Source of the DNA: Ruminococcus sp.
GTDB lineage: Bacteria > Bacillota > Clostridia > Oscillospirales > Ruminococcaceae
Direction of reading: 5' to 3'
Assembly (NCBI GenBank): GCA_016288815.1
Contig: JAEELF010000065.1
Span: 1 to 32,219 of the forward strand
DNA length: 32,219 nt
The position numbers were made by a program, and so were the translations under genes. The notes beneath the pieces are model-generated. The model worked only from the letters and a program-made list of their open reading frames with translations, did no database searches and was not told the origin of the DNA. This document shows positions 14,760 to 21,964 of the stretch, piece after piece; positions within the stretch are counted from its first letter, which is position 1, and every line of letters begins with the position of its first letter.

Positions 14760-16829
14760 ATGAAATGCAAGATATTGCATGAAACTAAGGGGCGTATGCG
14801 GGTGCGCTTCTGTGTAAAACGCATGACGCTCAGGCAGGCTGATGTCGCCGAATATTCGCTCTCCGCCGTCATCGGAGTGACGAGGGTACAGGTCTTCGAC
14901 CGCACCTGCGACGTAGTGATAGCATACACCTGTCCGAGAGATGAAATAATAAAAACGCTGTCGGGATTCTCGTTCACCGACGAGCGTAACACTGACCTCG
15001 TCCCCGAAAAAACCGGTCGTGAGCTGAGCCGCAGGTACGAGAACAAGCTCGCGGGAGTGGTGCTGAAACGCTTCGTGAACAAGCTCGTCATACCGCAGCC
15101 GATACGCCGGATCATAGCCGTTTTCAGGGCAATGAAGTACATACTGCGCGGGATAAGATGTCTGCTGAGCGGCAGGCTGGAGGTCGCAGTGCTTGACGCG
15201 ACCGCGATAGGAGTATCCATGCTCCGCGGGGACTTCAGTACTGCGGGCTCGGTGATGTTCCTGCTGAATGTCGGGGACATTCTTGACGAGTGGACACACA
15301 GGAAGTCCATTGACGACCTTGCACGGACCATGTCCCTCGGTGTTGAACAGGTGTGGGTAAAAACCGACGACGGGCAGGAGATATTAATGCCCGTGAACGA
15401 GGTGCAGAAAGACGATACTGTTATCGTCAGAACAGGCTCGATGATACCGCTTGACGGCAAGGTGGTTTCGGGCGACGCAATGGTAAATCAGGCGTCGATG
15501 ACGGGCGAATCCGTGCCTGTCCACAAGAGCGAGGGCGCTTACGTTTACGCGGGAACGGTCGTCGAGGACGGCGAGTGTACGGTCGTTGTCGAGAATACAG
15601 CAGGCGGCGGACGATATGACCGTATCGTTAAGATGATAGAGGAGTCTGAAAAGCTGAAATCCGCCGCAGAGGACAAGGCGTCACACCTCGCGGATAAGCT
15701 CGTCCCGTGGAGCCTCGGCGGCACGCTTCTGACGTGGCTGCTGACCCGAAACGTAACAAAGGCACTGTCTATCCTTATGGTAGACTTCTCCTGCGCTCTC
15801 AAGCTTGCAATGCCTATATCTGTACTTTCGGCTATGCGCGATTGCAGCCGCACGGGGATAACTGTCAAGGGCGGACGCTTCCTCGAAGCCGTTGCGGAAG
15901 CCGATACCATAGTTTTCGACAAGACGGGAACACTCACTCATTCGTCTCCGAGAGTTGCACAGGTAATCACCTTCGGCGGACGTAACGAGGACGAAATGCT
16001 GCGGCTGGCAGCCTGCCTTGAAGAGCACTACCCGCACTCTATAGCTAATGCGGTCGTGGCTGCGGCGGCAGAGCGCGGACTTGAGCATGAGGAGTTCCAC
16101 TCAAAGGTGGAGTATGTTGTGGCACACGGCATTTCGAGTATGGTGGAGAATGAGCGCGTACTCATCGGCAGTCATCATTTCATCATCGAGGACGAGGGCT
16201 GTACTCCGCCTGACGAGCGTATTTTCAGACACCTGCCCAAGGAGTATTCGCACCTGTATCTCGCTATCGGCGGCGAAGTTGCAGCCGTTATCTGCATAGA
16301 AGACCCTCTCCGTGACGAAGCTGCCGACGTGGTGAAGAAGCTCCACGAATACGGCATATCGCGCGTAGTTATGATGACAGGCGACAATGAACGCACAGCG
16401 CGTGCGGTCGCAGAAAAGGTGGGCGTTGACGAGTATCACGCGGAGGTGTTGCCCGAGGACAAGGCTGCTTTCATAAAAGCTGAGCACGAAGCGGGACGCA
16501 AGGTCATAATGATAGGTGACGGCGTGAACGATTCACCCGCGCTGAGCGAAGCTGATGCAGGCATAGCGATAAGCACAGGAGCCGCTATAGCGCGTGAAAT
16601 AGCCGATATCACAATTTCCGCAGACGACCTGTATGCGCTTGTCGAGCTTAAGAGTCTTAGCAATGCACTGATGAAGCGTATCGGCTGGAACTACAGAACT
16701 ATAATCGGCTTCAACGGCGGACTCATCGGACTGGGCGTCCTCGGAGTTCTCCCGCCTGCGACTTCTGCACTTCTGCACAATGCCTCAACACTTGCCATAG
16801 GACTGAGGAGCATGACGGAGCTGAAGTAA
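14760..16829 (+). CDS. P1B-type heavy-metal ATPase with SCALK motif (CtpC-like)
   Basis: Membrane pump, 689 aa, that uses ATP to export a transition metal. Residues 1-75 resemble a degenerate metal-binding domain without CxxC. Catalytic motifs are complete: TGES (248-251), DKTGTLT with phosphorylated Asp387, HP-type YPHS (424-427), MTGDN (538-542) and GDGVNDSP (585-592). The membrane metal motif is SCALK (344-348) in place of the copper/zinc CPx sequence. The related motif S/C-x-A-L-R/K is known from CtpC-like pumps linked to manganese, so Mn or Fe export is plausible but unproven. GTAGGAGG directly upstream supports the start. It is co-oriented with DUF6110 and divergent from the iron operon. 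Confidence 0.93.
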   Translation: MKCKILHETKGRMRVRFCVKRMTLRQADVAEYSLSAVIGVTRVQVFDRTCDVVIAYTCPRDEIIKTLSGFSFTDERNTDLVPEKTGRELSRRYENKLAGVVLKRFVNKLVIPQPIRRIIAVFRAMKYILRGIRCLLSGRLEVAVLDATAIGVSMLRGDFSTAGSVMFLLNVGDILDEWTHRKSIDDLARTMSLGVEQVWVKTDDGQEILMPVNEVQKDDTVIVRTGSMIPLDGKVVSGDAMVNQASMTGESVPVHKSEGAYVYAGTVVEDGECTVVVENTAGGGRYDRIVKMIEESEKLKSAAEDKASHLADKLVPWSLGGTLLTWLLTRNVTKALSILMVDFSCALKLAMPISVLSAMRDCSRTGITVKGGRFLEAVAEADTIVFDKTGTLTHSSPRVAQVITFGGRNEDEMLRLAACLEEHYPHSIANAVVAAAAERGLEHEEFHSKVEYVVAHGISSMVENERVLIGSHHFIIEDEGCTPPDERIFRHLPKEYSHLYLAIGGEVAAVICIEDPLRDEAADVVKKLHEYGISRVVMMTGDNERTARAVAEKVGVDEYHAEVLPEDKAAFIKAEHEAGRKVIMIGDGVNDSPALSEADAGIAISTGAAIAREIADITISADDLYALVELKSLSNALMKRIGWNYRTIIGFNGGLIGLGVLGVLPPATSALLHNASTLAIGLRSMTELK

Positions 16830-17031
16830 AATATTATTAAACAGATCAGAAAGCATTTGTTTTCATCGTTAAGATCTCGGGATTTTATTCAAAAAGCTTT
16901 AGATAGCTGAAGAACACAGGGCACCGCAGCAGGGGAACATACCGAGCAAAGCACATTTCTGTACAAATCAACATTATTGTTCACTGCTTTAAAGCGAAAT
17001 ATGTGCGAAACGTCAAATTTTGAAAAACCCC
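16830..17031. other. Intergenic spacer without a recognisable gene
   Basis: About 200 bases of AT-rich sequence between the metal ATPase and the amt promoter. I see no clear terminator for the ATPase gene, no convincing ORF with a ribosome site, and no recognisable RNA. Confidence 0.6.
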
Positions 17032-17060
17032 TTGACAAATCCCCGCAAAGGGACTATAAT
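17032..17060 (+). promoter_or_regulatory. Promoter of the Amt-PII fusion gene
   Basis: TTGACA (17032-17037), 17-bp spacer, TATAAT (17055-17060), a perfect consensus. The transcript starts near 17067 and carries a roughly 190-base leader with two hairpins before the coding start at 17258. Confidence 0.88.
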
Positions 17061-17079
17061 GGCATTGTAAACAGCAAGG

Positions 17080-17111
17080 GAGCTGCGGATGAAAAGTCCG
17101 CAGCTCTTTTT
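17080..17111 (+). terminator. Leader terminator/attenuator hairpin 1
   Basis: Perfect 10-bp stem GAGCTGCGGA (17080-17089) and TCCGCAGCTC (17097-17106), 7-base loop, then TTTTT (17107-17111). It begins about 13 bases after the predicted start, so the gene can only be expressed if this is bypassed. Its core recurs in the hairpin before glnN. Confidence 0.8.
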
Positions 17112-17140
17112 GGTTTTATAGCGCTAATTCCATACACAAA

Positions 17141-17183
17141 GGGGTGTATGAAGTCTCAGGACTTCTGCACCCCATTTTATTTT
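17141..17183 (+). terminator. Leader hairpin 2 with T-rich tail
   Basis: GGGGTG (17141-17146) pairs with CACCCC (17168-17173) and GAAGTC (17150-17155) with GACTTC (17160-17165), leaving a small internal loop and a four-base apical loop. The T-rich ATTTTATTTTA follows. It is a second possible attenuator, so amt expression may be gated twice. Confidence 0.6.
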
Positions 17184-17257
17184 ATACCCCCAATAACAAT
17201 GGCGTTTTAGGAAATGGTATAAAAATGCTGTTAAGACTAATATCAGGAGGTATTACT

Positions 17258-19066
17258 ATGGACACTCAGACAATTTTACAACAAGCCATGGATGAGACCA
17301 ACGGTCTGGTCTTTGGTGTATGGTTCCTTATCGGCGCCGCATTGGTATTCTTCATGCAGGCAGGCTTCGCAATGGTGGAAACAGGCTTCACCCGTGCAAA
17401 GAACGCCGGCAACATCATCATGAAAAACCTTATGGACTTCTGTATCGGTACAGTAGTTTTCATACTCATAGGCTTCGGTCTCCTCTTCGGTGAGGACGCC
17501 ATAGGCATCATCGGCAAGCCCGGATTTGACATCTTCACTTCCTACGGCTCATTCGACTGGTCGAACTTCGTGTTCAACCTCGTATTCTGCGCAACGACCG
17601 CAACTATCGTTTCCGGTGCAATGGCAGAACGTACAAAGTTCCTTTCTTACTGTGTTTACTCCGCAGTTATCAGCGCAGTTGTGTACCCGATCGAGGCACA
17701 CTGGGGCTGGGGCGGCGGCTGGCTGGCGCAGTGGGGCTTCCATGATTTCGCCGGCTCCGCACATATCCACATGGTCGGCGGTATCGCAGCACTCGTAGGT
17801 GCAGCTATCCTCGGACCCAGAATCGGCAAGTTCCATAAGACCAAGGACGGCGAGATCAAGGTAAACGCTATCCCCGGACACAACCTCACAATCGGCGCAC
17901 TCGGCTGCTTTATCCTCTGGTTCGGCTGGTACGGCTGCAACGGAGCTGCCTGCACATCTGTTGACCAGCTCGGCTCCGTATTCCTCACAACAACAGTTGC
18001 CCCCGCGATCGCAACAGTTACCTGCATGATCTTCACATGGATCAAGTACGGCAAGCCCGATGTTTCGATGTGTCTGAACGCATCGCTCGCAGGACTCGTT
18101 GGTATCACAGCACCCTGTGACGTAACAGACTGCCTCGGTGCTTCCATCGTAGGTATCGTTTCCGGCTTACTCGTATGCTTCGGCGTATGGTTCCTCGACT
18201 ACGTTCTCCACATCGACGATCCTGTCGGTGCAGTAGCAGTTCACATGATGAACGGTATCTGGGGCACGATCGCAGTCGGACTCTTCGCAAACCCCGAGGT
18301 CCCCGGCTATGCACTTGCAGACCAGGACGGCAACCAGCTCGCAGGCCTGTTCTACGGCGGCGGTTTCGCACTCCTCGGCAGACAGATCACAGGCTTCGTA
18401 GCTATCGCAGCATTCACAGCAGTTGCAATGGCGATCGTATTCATGATCATCAAGGCGACTATCGGACTCCGCGCATCTGAGCAGGAAGAGATAATCGGAC
18501 TTGACGTAACAGAGCACGGACTCATCTCCTCTTACGCAGACTTCGCTCCCGCCCTCACAGACATCGGCATGAAGGGCTACACTAAGGACGACGCAAAGAG
18601 CGTGAAGAAGGTCGGCACACCCGAGGCTCCCGCAGTTACAGTCGATGAGGCAGTAGAGATCAAGAATTACTCCGTACCCGCTGCTGACGGCAGCCCGAAG
18701 CTGACAAACATCGTAGTTATTTTCAAACAGCAGAGGCTCCAGCAGTTCATCGAGGCTATGGAGGCTATCGATGTAAAGGGTATCACAGTAACGAACGTCC
18801 TCGGCTGCGGAATGCAGAACGGACAGCTCAACTACTACCGCGGTACCACAGTTGAAATGAATCTGCTCCCGAAGGTAAAGGCAGAGATAGCCGTATGCGC
18901 AGTACCCGTTGAGAAGGTCATCGCAGCCGCAAAGGCAGCCCTTTACACAGGCAACTACGGCGACGGCAAGATGTTCATCTACGACATCGAGAACGTCATC
19001 AAGATCCGTACCGGCGAGGAGGGCTACAACGCGCTCCACGACTCGGCAGAATGGGAAAAGGCATAA
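17258..19066 (+). CDS. amt: Ammonium transporter Amt fused to a PII signalling domain
   Basis: 602-aa membrane channel for ammonium with its own PII regulator attached. Residues 1-425 are Amt with eleven predicted helices, the twin pore histidines His171 (HIHMVGG) and His329 (AVHMMNGIWG), and the DFAGS motif. A linker of about 55 residues leads to a complete GlnB-type domain (about 483-602) with KGITVTNV, YYRGTT, LPKVKAEI and TGNYGDGK. The T-loop uridylylation tyrosine (Tyr51 of GlnB) is replaced; the position reads Val in GTTVEMNLLPK, so control should rest on ATP/ADP and 2-oxoglutarate. AGGAGG at 17245-17250 fixes the ATG at 17258; the upstream in-frame extension lies in the leader hairpins. 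Confidence 0.93.
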   Translation: MDTQTILQQAMDETNGLVFGVWFLIGAALVFFMQAGFAMVETGFTRAKNAGNIIMKNLMDFCIGTVVFILIGFGLLFGEDAIGIIGKPGFDIFTSYGSFDWSNFVFNLVFCATTATIVSGAMAERTKFLSYCVYSAVISAVVYPIEAHWGWGGGWLAQWGFHDFAGSAHIHMVGGIAALVGAAILGPRIGKFHKTKDGEIKVNAIPGHNLTIGALGCFILWFGWYGCNGAACTSVDQLGSVFLTTTVAPAIATVTCMIFTWIKYGKPDVSMCLNASLAGLVGITAPCDVTDCLGASIVGIVSGLLVCFGVWFLDYVLHIDDPVGAVAVHMMNGIWGTIAVGLFANPEVPGYALADQDGNQLAGLFYGGGFALLGRQITGFVAIAAFTAVAMAIVFMIIKATIGLRASEQEEIIGLDVTEHGLISSYADFAPALTDIGMKGYTKDDAKSVKKVGTPEAPAVTVDEAVEIKNYSVPAADGSPKLTNIVVIFKQQRLQQFIEAMEAIDVKGITVTNVLGCGMQNGQLNYYRGTTVEMNLLPKVKAEIAVCAVPVEKVIAAAKAALYTGNYGDGKMFIYDIENVIKIRTGEEGYNALHDSAEWEKA

Positions 19067-19084
19067 AAAGTACATACAAGGCTG

Positions 19085-19117
19085 CTGCGGATATAAAGTA
19101 CAGCAATATATCCGCAG
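19085..19117 (+). promoter_or_regulatory. Hairpin upstream of glnN sharing the amt leader core
   Basis: Perfect 11-bp stem CTGCGGATATA (19085-19095) and TATATCCGCAG (19107-19117), loop of 11. GCTGCGGAT at 19084-19092 and TCCGCAG at 19111-19117 are the same sequences found in the amt leader hairpin (17082-17090 and 17097-17103). There is no T-tract, so it is not a simple terminator; it may be a protein- or RNA-binding site or a processing point between amt and glnN. Confidence 0.6.
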
Positions 19118-19152
19118 TAAGCTCTGCATAAAATCAACTGGAGGTAATTACA

Positions 19153-21240
19153 ATGGAAAAGATAACAGATTATTTCGGCTCAATGGTATTCGACGACAGG
19201 ATCATGAAAGCCACGCTTTCAGACAAGGTCTACAGGTCGCTGAAAAGGACTATCGACAAGGGCACCCCGCTCGATATCTCGGTCGCGAACGCAGTAGCAG
19301 CTGCCATGAAGGAGTGGGCAGTTGAAAAGGGCGCAACGCACTACACCCACTGGTTCCAGCCAATGACAGGCGTTACGGCTGAGAAGCACGACAGCTTCAT
19401 CTCGCCCGCACCCGACGGCAGAGTCATCATGGAATTCTCCGGCAAGGAGCTCGTCAAGGGCGAGCCCGACGCATCATCGTTCCCCTCGGGCGGACTCCGC
19501 GCGACCTTCGAGGCTCGCGGCTATACAGCATGGGATCCGACCTCTTACGCATTCATCAAGGACGGCACACTCTATATCCCGACGGCATTCTGCTCCTACA
19601 CCGGCGAAGCCCTCGACAAGAAGGTGCCCCTCCTGCGTTCTATGGAAGCCCTTAACAAGCAGGCTATCCGTATCCTGAAGCTGTTCGGCAATGACAAGGT
19701 AAAGAGCGTCAAGACCTCAGTGGGTCCTGAGCAGGAGTACTTCCTCGTAGACCGCGAGATGTGGAAGAAGAGAAAGGACCTCATCATGACCGGACGCACG
19801 CTGTTCGGCGCGATGCCTCCCAAGGGACAGGAAATGGACGACCACTATTTCGGCTCGATCAAGCCGAGAGTAGCCGAGTACATGGCAGACCTCGACAAGG
19901 AGCTGTGGAAGCTCGGTATCCTCGCGAAGACCAAGCACAACGAGGTAGCGCCCGCCCAGCACGAGCTCGCACCCATCTACGACACGACCAACATCGCCGC
20001 TGACCACAACCAGCTCACAATGGAAGTAATGCAGAAGGTCGCGCTCCGTCACGGACTCGTATGCCTGCTCCACGAAAAGCCCTTCGCAGGAGTAAACGGC
20101 TCCGGCAAGCACAATAACTGGTCTATCTCGACAGATCAGGGCGAGAACCTCCTCTCTCCGGGCGAAACCCCCGCAGAGAACGCCCAGTTCCTGCTGTTCC
20201 TTGCAGCAGTAATAAAGGCAGTTGACGACTATCAGGATCTGCTCAGACTGTCAGTAGCAACAGCCGGCAACGACCACCGTCTCGGAGCAAACGAAGCTCC
20301 CCCGGCAGTTATCTCCATATTCCTCGGCGACGAGCTCACAGCCGTCCTCGACGCTATCGAAAAGGATAAGCCCTACGGCGGCACGAAAAAAGAGAAGATG
20401 CAGCTCGGCGTAGACGTCCTCCCCAAGTTCAGCAAGGACAGCACCGACCGCAACCGTACATCGCCGTTCGCATTCACAGGCAACAAGTTCGAGTTCCGTA
20501 TGCTCGGCTCGTCCAACAGCATCTCCTGCGCGAATATCCACCTCAACGCAGCAGTTGCAGAGTCGCTGAAGCAGTTCGCAGACAAGCTCGAAGGCGCCAA
20601 GGACTTCAACAAGGCGCTCCACGACCTCATCAAGAAGACGATAAAGGATCACAAGCGTATCATCTTCAACGGCAACGGCTACGATGACGCATGGATCAAG
20701 GAAGCCGAGAAGCGCGGCCTGATGAACCTGAAGACCACCGCTGACGCAATGCCGAAGATCTGCGACAAGAAGAACGTAGATATGCTCACCTCCCACGGTA
20801 TCTTCACAGAGGCGGAGATCACCTCCCGCTGCGAGATAATGCTGGATAACTACATCAAGACCGTGAACATCGAGGCTATCACCATGATAGACATGGCACG
20901 CAAGGAGATAATCCCCGCAGTAGCGAAGTTCGCTGCTGACACAGCCTCCGCAGTAGCCGTAAAGAAGAGCGTATCGAAGGCAGCCTGCAAGTACGAGACC
21001 AGCCTTGTAGCAGACCTCTCCGCCCTCATTGACGAGATGGATGCTGCAACGACAAAGCTCGAAAAGACCGTTGCAGACTTCAAGAAGCAGACCGAGATAA
21101 TCAAGGCTTCCGAATTTGTCCGCGACACGATGCTCCCCGCAATGGATAAGCTCCGTGCGGCAGCAGACAAGGCAGAAACAGTAACAGCAGAGACCTACTG
21201 GCCGTTCCCGGCATACGACAAGCTCCTGTTCGGAGTATGA
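19153..21240 (+). CDS. glnN: Glutamine synthetase type III
   Basis: Cytoplasmic enzyme, 695 aa, forming glutamine from glutamate, ammonia and ATP; type III enzymes (about 700 aa) are far longer than type I. Clear marks are the N-terminal [12 protein letters not shown] segment, the KHDSFISP motif, and [20 protein letters not shown]. Also present are [29 protein letters not shown] with the catalytic Glu/His cluster, the ATP-binding [18 protein letters not shown], and [16 protein letters not shown] precedes the ATG. It follows the ammonium channel in the same direction by 86 bases without an evident promoter, so the two are probably co-transcribed, making an ammonium capture and assimilation pair. 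Confidence 0.96.
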   Translation: MEKITDYFGSMVFDDRIMKATLSDKVYRSLKRTIDKGTPLDISVANAVAAAMKEWAVEKGATHYTHWFQPMTGVTAEKHDSFISPAPDGRVIMEFSGKELVKGEPDASSFPSGGLRATFEARGYTAWDPTSYAFIKDGTLYIPTAFCSYTGEALDKKVPLLRSMEALNKQAIRILKLFGNDKVKSVKTSVGPEQEYFLVDREMWKKRKDLIMTGRTLFGAMPPKGQEMDDHYFGSIKPRVAEYMADLDKELWKLGILAKTKHNEVAPAQHELAPIYDTTNIAADHNQLTMEVMQKVALRHGLVCLLHEKPFAGVNGSGKHNNWSISTDQGENLLSPGETPAENAQFLLFLAAVIKAVDDYQDLLRLSVATAGNDHRLGANEAPPAVISIFLGDELTAVLDAIEKDKPYGGTKKEKMQLGVDVLPKFSKDSTDRNRTSPFAFTGNKFEFRMLGSSNSISCANIHLNAAVAESLKQFADKLEGAKDFNKALHDLIKKTIKDHKRIIFNGNGYDDAWIKEAEKRGLMNLKTTADAMPKICDKKNVDMLTSHGIFTEAEITSRCEIMLDNYIKTVNIEAITMIDMARKEIIPAVAKFAADTASAVAVKKSVSKAACKYETSLVADLSALIDEMDAATTKLEKTVADFKKQTEIIKASEFVRDTMLPAMDKLRAAADKAETVTAETYWPFPAYDKLLFGV

Positions 21241-21312
21241 TGTCCCGCGCCGCAGGAATTTTCACCACAGGACAGCTTACTGCCCATAATAGATGACTCC
21301 TTGATTTTACAG

Positions 21313-21358
21313 CAGAACGACAGAGCCGGCAGTGCGAACTGCCGGCTTTGTCGTTCTG
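21313..21358 (+). terminator. Long 20-bp hairpin after glnN
   Basis: Arms 21313-21332 and 21339-21358 pair over 20 positions with a single G-U, around a six-base loop. Only a short T stretch follows (TCCTTG), so it is a strong stem-loop but a weak classic terminator. It lies 72 bases after the glnN stop. Confidence 0.6.
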
Positions 21359-21372
21359 TCCTTGTCGGCGAC

Positions 21373-21401
21373 TTGAAATCCCACCGCGTCCGTGGTATAA
21401 T
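21373..21401 (+). promoter_or_regulatory. Promoter of the GNAT gene
   Basis: TTGAAA (21373-21378), 17-bp spacer, TATAAT (21396-21401). A small hairpin CCCTCAC (21420-21426)/GTGAGGG (21433-21439) lies in the leader. Confidence 0.78.
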
Positions 21402-21464
21402 ATTGTCTGTGACACTGACCCCTCACGTCCCAGTGAGGGTATCAAAACGGAAGAGGGAACAGCA

Positions 21465-21902
21465 ATGGAAATAACCGTGATGAGAGCGACCGAGACATGG
21501 CAGCAGGCGGGAGCATACTACGTCCGCATACAGGGCATGGCAAGGCAGCACAATATCACCCTGCGCCGCGAGTTCGACGAACACGACACCCCCGATACGA
21601 AATACATCGTCCTGCTCGACGGCAGCTTCCCCGTAGCGACCTCGCGCATCTACCCGATTGACGCAGCCTCCGCGATGATAGGACGGGTAGTGGTCCTGCC
21701 GGAGTACCGCGGGAGGGGCTTGGGCTGGCGAACCGTCACCGAAGCGGAAAGCTGGCTCCGCGAGCTCGGCTATGGCAGAGCCGCAGTGGAGAGCCGCGAC
21801 ACAGCAGTGGGCTTTTACGAAAAGCTCGGCTACACCGTAACTGACCGCACCGTTATCCACGGCGACACCTTTGACTGTATCCGAATGGAGAAGCTGCTGT
21901 AA
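21465..21902 (+). CDS. GNAT-family N-acetyltransferase
   Basis: 145-aa soluble acetyltransferase. The acetyl-CoA binding motif is VVLPEYRGRGLG (motif A), followed by helix 4 (AESWLRELGYGRAAV) and the C-terminal FYEKLGYTV. The substrate is not predictable; the fold resembles small amine or protein acetyltransferases. The ATG at 21465 follows an AGAGGGA ribosome site; upstream in-frame sequence overlaps promoter and leader and is not coding. Single-gene unit, bounded by its own promoter and a two-way terminator. Confidence 0.9.
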   Translation: MEITVMRATETWQQAGAYYVRIQGMARQHNITLRREFDEHDTPDTKYIVLLDGSFPVATSRIYPIDAASAMIGRVVVLPEYRGRGLGWRTVTEAESWLRELGYGRAAVESRDTAVGFYEKLGYTVTDRTVIHGDTFDCIRMEKLL

Positions 21903-21915
21903 AAAAGAAGAATGA

Positions 21916-21948
21916 AAAAGGTATCGACCGAAGGTCGATACCTTTTTA
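21916..21948. terminator. Bidirectional terminator
   Basis: Perfect 15-bp stem with arms 21916-21930 and 21934-21948 and a GAA loop. A-tract and T-tract at the ends serve the GNAT gene (+) and the permease gene (-). Confidence 0.9.
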
Positions 21949-21964
21949 TTGTCCGCACCGGAAC

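Noticed and set aside
17080..17106. Classical ANTAR-binding dual hexaloop motif
   Set aside because: The loops are 7 and 11 bases, without the required hexaloop with A1 and G4, so only a shared hairpin is claimed.
17144..17257. Upstream extension of the Amt-PII gene
   Set aside because: It runs through leader hairpin 2; the ATG at 17258 has AGGAGG and gives the normal Amt start.
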